Shown here: positions 5,808 through 7,333 of the stretch, in pieces | Position numbering within the stretch: position 1 is the stretch's first letter | Layout: each line of letters begins with the position of its first letter | Assembly (NCBI GenBank): GCA_903925705.1 | Contig: CAIYGJ010000134.1 | Span: 1 to 7,333 of the forward strand | Direction: 5' to 3' | From: an uncultured Actinomycetes bacterium | GTDB taxonomy: Bacteria; Actinomycetota; Actinomycetes; S36-B12; UBA5976 | Length of the DNA stretch: 7,333 nucleotides | Notes under the pieces: model-generated | What the model was told of the DNA's origin: nothing | The model's input: only the letters and a program-made list of their open reading frames with translations | The model's database searches: none | Position numbers and translations under genes: made by a program

Positions 5808-7333
5808 GTGACTGACGCCCGCCCGGTACTTGTAGTTGATTTTGGTGCGCAGTACGCCCAATTAATTGCGCGTCGAGTTCGCGAAGCTCGGATCTATTCC
5901 GAAGTAGTTCCCAGCACGATGTCCGCTAAAGAAATGTTGGCAAAAAATCCATTAGCGATAATTCTGTCCGGTGGACCTTCGAGCGTTTATGCCGAAGGCG
6001 CACCACAAGTCGAAACTGCGCTATTTGAAGCAAACCTTCCAGTATTTGGAATTTGTTATGGCTTTCAAGCTATGGCAGCCACACTCGGTGGCACTGTTGC
6101 CCAAACCGGTCTATCTGAATTCGGTGCCACGGAGTTAAAAACTACTTCTGGAAGTTGTTTGTTTGACGGGTTACCTGATGTTCAAAATGTTTGGATGAGT
6201 CATGGTGACTCAGTTCAAGAAGCACCAGCTGGGTTTACTGTAACTGCATCCAGCGCCGGAGCAGCTGTTGCTGCGTTCGAAGATTTATCTCGCAGCTTGG
6301 CTGGCGTGCAATTCCATCCTGAAGTTATGCATTCCGAACACGGTCAAAAAGTTCTAGAACATTTCTTGTATGACATAGCCAAGATCAAACCCACTTGGAC
6401 ACCAGCAAGTATCGTTGACGAACAAGTTGCCAGAATCAAAGCGCAAATTGGTGACTCTAAAGTTATTTGTGGACTTTCTGGCGGCGTGGATTCTGCGGTT
6501 GCCGCTGCGTTAGTTCACAAGGCAGTTGGCGATAACTTAACTTGTGTCTTCGTTGATCACGGTTTGTTACGTGCTGGAGAACGTGAACAAGTTGAACGCG
6601 ATTATGTTGCAGCCACTGGCATCAGATTAGTTGTCATCGATGCGGCAGATCGTTTTCTAAGTGAACTAGCTGATGTTACCGATCCAGAAACTAAGCGAAA
6701 GATTATTGGACGTATCTTCATTCGAGTATTTGAAGACGCACAGAAGCAATTAATTGCTGAAGCAGGTGAATCTGGAGCCACGATCGATTTCTTGGTTCAA
6801 GGAACCCTATATCCAGATGTTGTTGAAAGTGGTGGCGGAACAGGTGCTGCAACCATCAAGAGTCACCATAATGTTGGTGGTTTGCCTGATGACATCGAAT
6901 TTCAGCTTTGTGAGCCACTTCGGGAACTGTTTAAAGATGAAGTGCGCGCAGTTGGCCGAGAATTAGGGTTGCCAGAAGCAATGGTTATGCGCCACCCATT
7001 CCCAGGACCAGGCCTTGGAATTCGAATCGTGGGCGCAGTTAGTAAAGAGCGTCTAGATATTCTGCGAGCAGCGGATGCCATTGTCCGGGAAGAAACCACA
7101 ATTGCTGGACTGGATTCTGCAATCTGGCAATTCCCCGTTGTGTTGTTAGCGGATGTTCGCAGCGTTGGCGTGCAAGGCGATGGCAGGACTTATGGCCATC
7201 CAATTGTCTTGCGTCCAGTATCGAGTGAAGATGCCATGACAGCTGATTGGACCCGATTGCCTTATGAAGTCTTGGCAAAAATTTCTAATCGGATAACTAA
7301 CGAAGTTCGCGAAGTAAACCGCGTAGTGTTGGA
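5808..7333 (+). CDS. guaA: GMP synthase, glutamine-hydrolysing (3' end cut by window edge)
   Basis: GuaA converts XMP to GMP using ATP and ammonia released from glutamine; it is cytoplasmic and usually dimeric. There are 508 complete codons before the window ends. Residues 7-190 are the class I glutamine amidotransferase domain (VVDFGAQYAQLI; oxyanion SGGPSS at 54-59; nucleophile C83 in GICYGFQ; H170 and E172 in FHPEV). Residues about 200-390 are the ATP pyrophosphatase domain with the PP-loop SGGVDS (224-229), then VDHGLLR and QGTLYPDVVESGG. The dimerisation and XMP-binding domain starts near 393 (HPFPGPGLGIRI). Family proteins are about 510-530 residues, so only about 10-20 residues are missing. 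Start: an ATG at 5806 is followed at once by TGA, so the overlapping GTG at 5808 is used; it gives the expected short N-terminus before PVLVVDFG. With guaB upstream this completes the IMP-to-GMP branch. Confidence 0.97.
   Translation, partial: MTDARPVLVVDFGAQYAQLIARRVREARIYSEVVPSTMSAKEMLAKNPLAIILSGGPSSVYAEGAPQVETALFEANLPVFGICYGFQAMAATLGGTVAQTGLSEFGATELKTTSGSCLFDGLPDVQNVWMSHGDSVQEAPAGFTVTASSAGAAVAAFEDLSRSLAGVQFHPEVMHSEHGQKVLEHFLYDIAKIKPTWTPASIVDEQVARIKAQIGDSKVICGLSGGVDSAVAAALVHKAVGDNLTCVFVDHGLLRAGEREQVERDYVAATGIRLVVIDAADRFLSELADVTDPETKRKIIGRIFIRVFEDAQKQLIAEAGESGATIDFLVQGTLYPDVVESGGGTGAATIKSHHNVGGLPDDIEFQLCEPLRELFKDEVRAVGRELGLPEAMVMRHPFPGPGLGIRIVGAVSKERLDILRAADAIVREETTIAGLDSAIWQFPVVLLADVRSVGVQGDGRTYGHPIVLRPVSSEDAMTADWTRLPYEVLAKISNRITNEVREVNRVVL

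Noticed and set aside
5806..5808. ATG as the guaA start
   Set aside because: The next codon is TGA; the overlapping GTG at 5808 opens the full GuaA frame.
6754..6966. Open frame inside guaA
   Set aside because: It lies in a different frame within the well-conserved PP-loop and dimerisation region of GuaA and has no recognisable motif.

Overview
This window comes from an actinobacterial chromosome. It carries a WhiB-family iron-sulfur regulator of the WhiD/WhiB3 type, a family essentially restricted to Actinomycetota and their phages. It also carries GuaB3, the IMP-dehydrogenase-like paralogue that follows guaB2 in actinobacteria, and an aldehyde dehydrogenase that reads like mycobacterial GabD2. 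By eye the base composition is near 50% GC with little GC bias at third codon positions, low for the phylum. That would suit a small-genome freshwater lineage such as Nanopelagicales (acI), but the assignment is inference.

Layout: 1-278 (minus) is whiD, cut by the left edge. 279-463 is a divergent regulatory region with a clear whiD promoter and an inverted repeat over its -35 box. 464-1420 (plus) is a MerR-type DNA-binding protein fused to a cobalamin-binding domain, followed by a short hairpin terminator. 1536-3029 is guaB (IMP dehydrogenase) and, 9 bases on, 3039-4151 is guaB3; the two look co-transcribed. 4212-5747 is a GabD2-type succinate-semialdehyde dehydrogenase. 5808-7333 is guaA (GMP synthase), cut by the right edge about a dozen codons before its expected end. 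Every gap between genes is under 190 bases. I see no RNA genes, mobile elements or CRISPR arrays.

How the genes work together: GuaB oxidises IMP to XMP and GuaA aminates XMP to GMP, so the plus-strand block holds the whole guanine-nucleotide branch plus the enigmatic GuaB3. gabD2 lies between them and probably concerns succinate semialdehyde (GABA and related carbon) rather than purines. The whiD-guaB2-guaB3-guaA order resembles the mycobacterial and streptomycete chromosomes as I remember them, so this is mostly a conserved core region and not an island. The least ordinary parts are the B12-binding MerR regulator transcribed away from whiD, and two genes (gabD2 and guaA) that share the same TAGGCT-N6-GTG start with no Shine-Dalgarno sequence, which suggests leaderless mRNAs. 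I found no convincing wholly new system.
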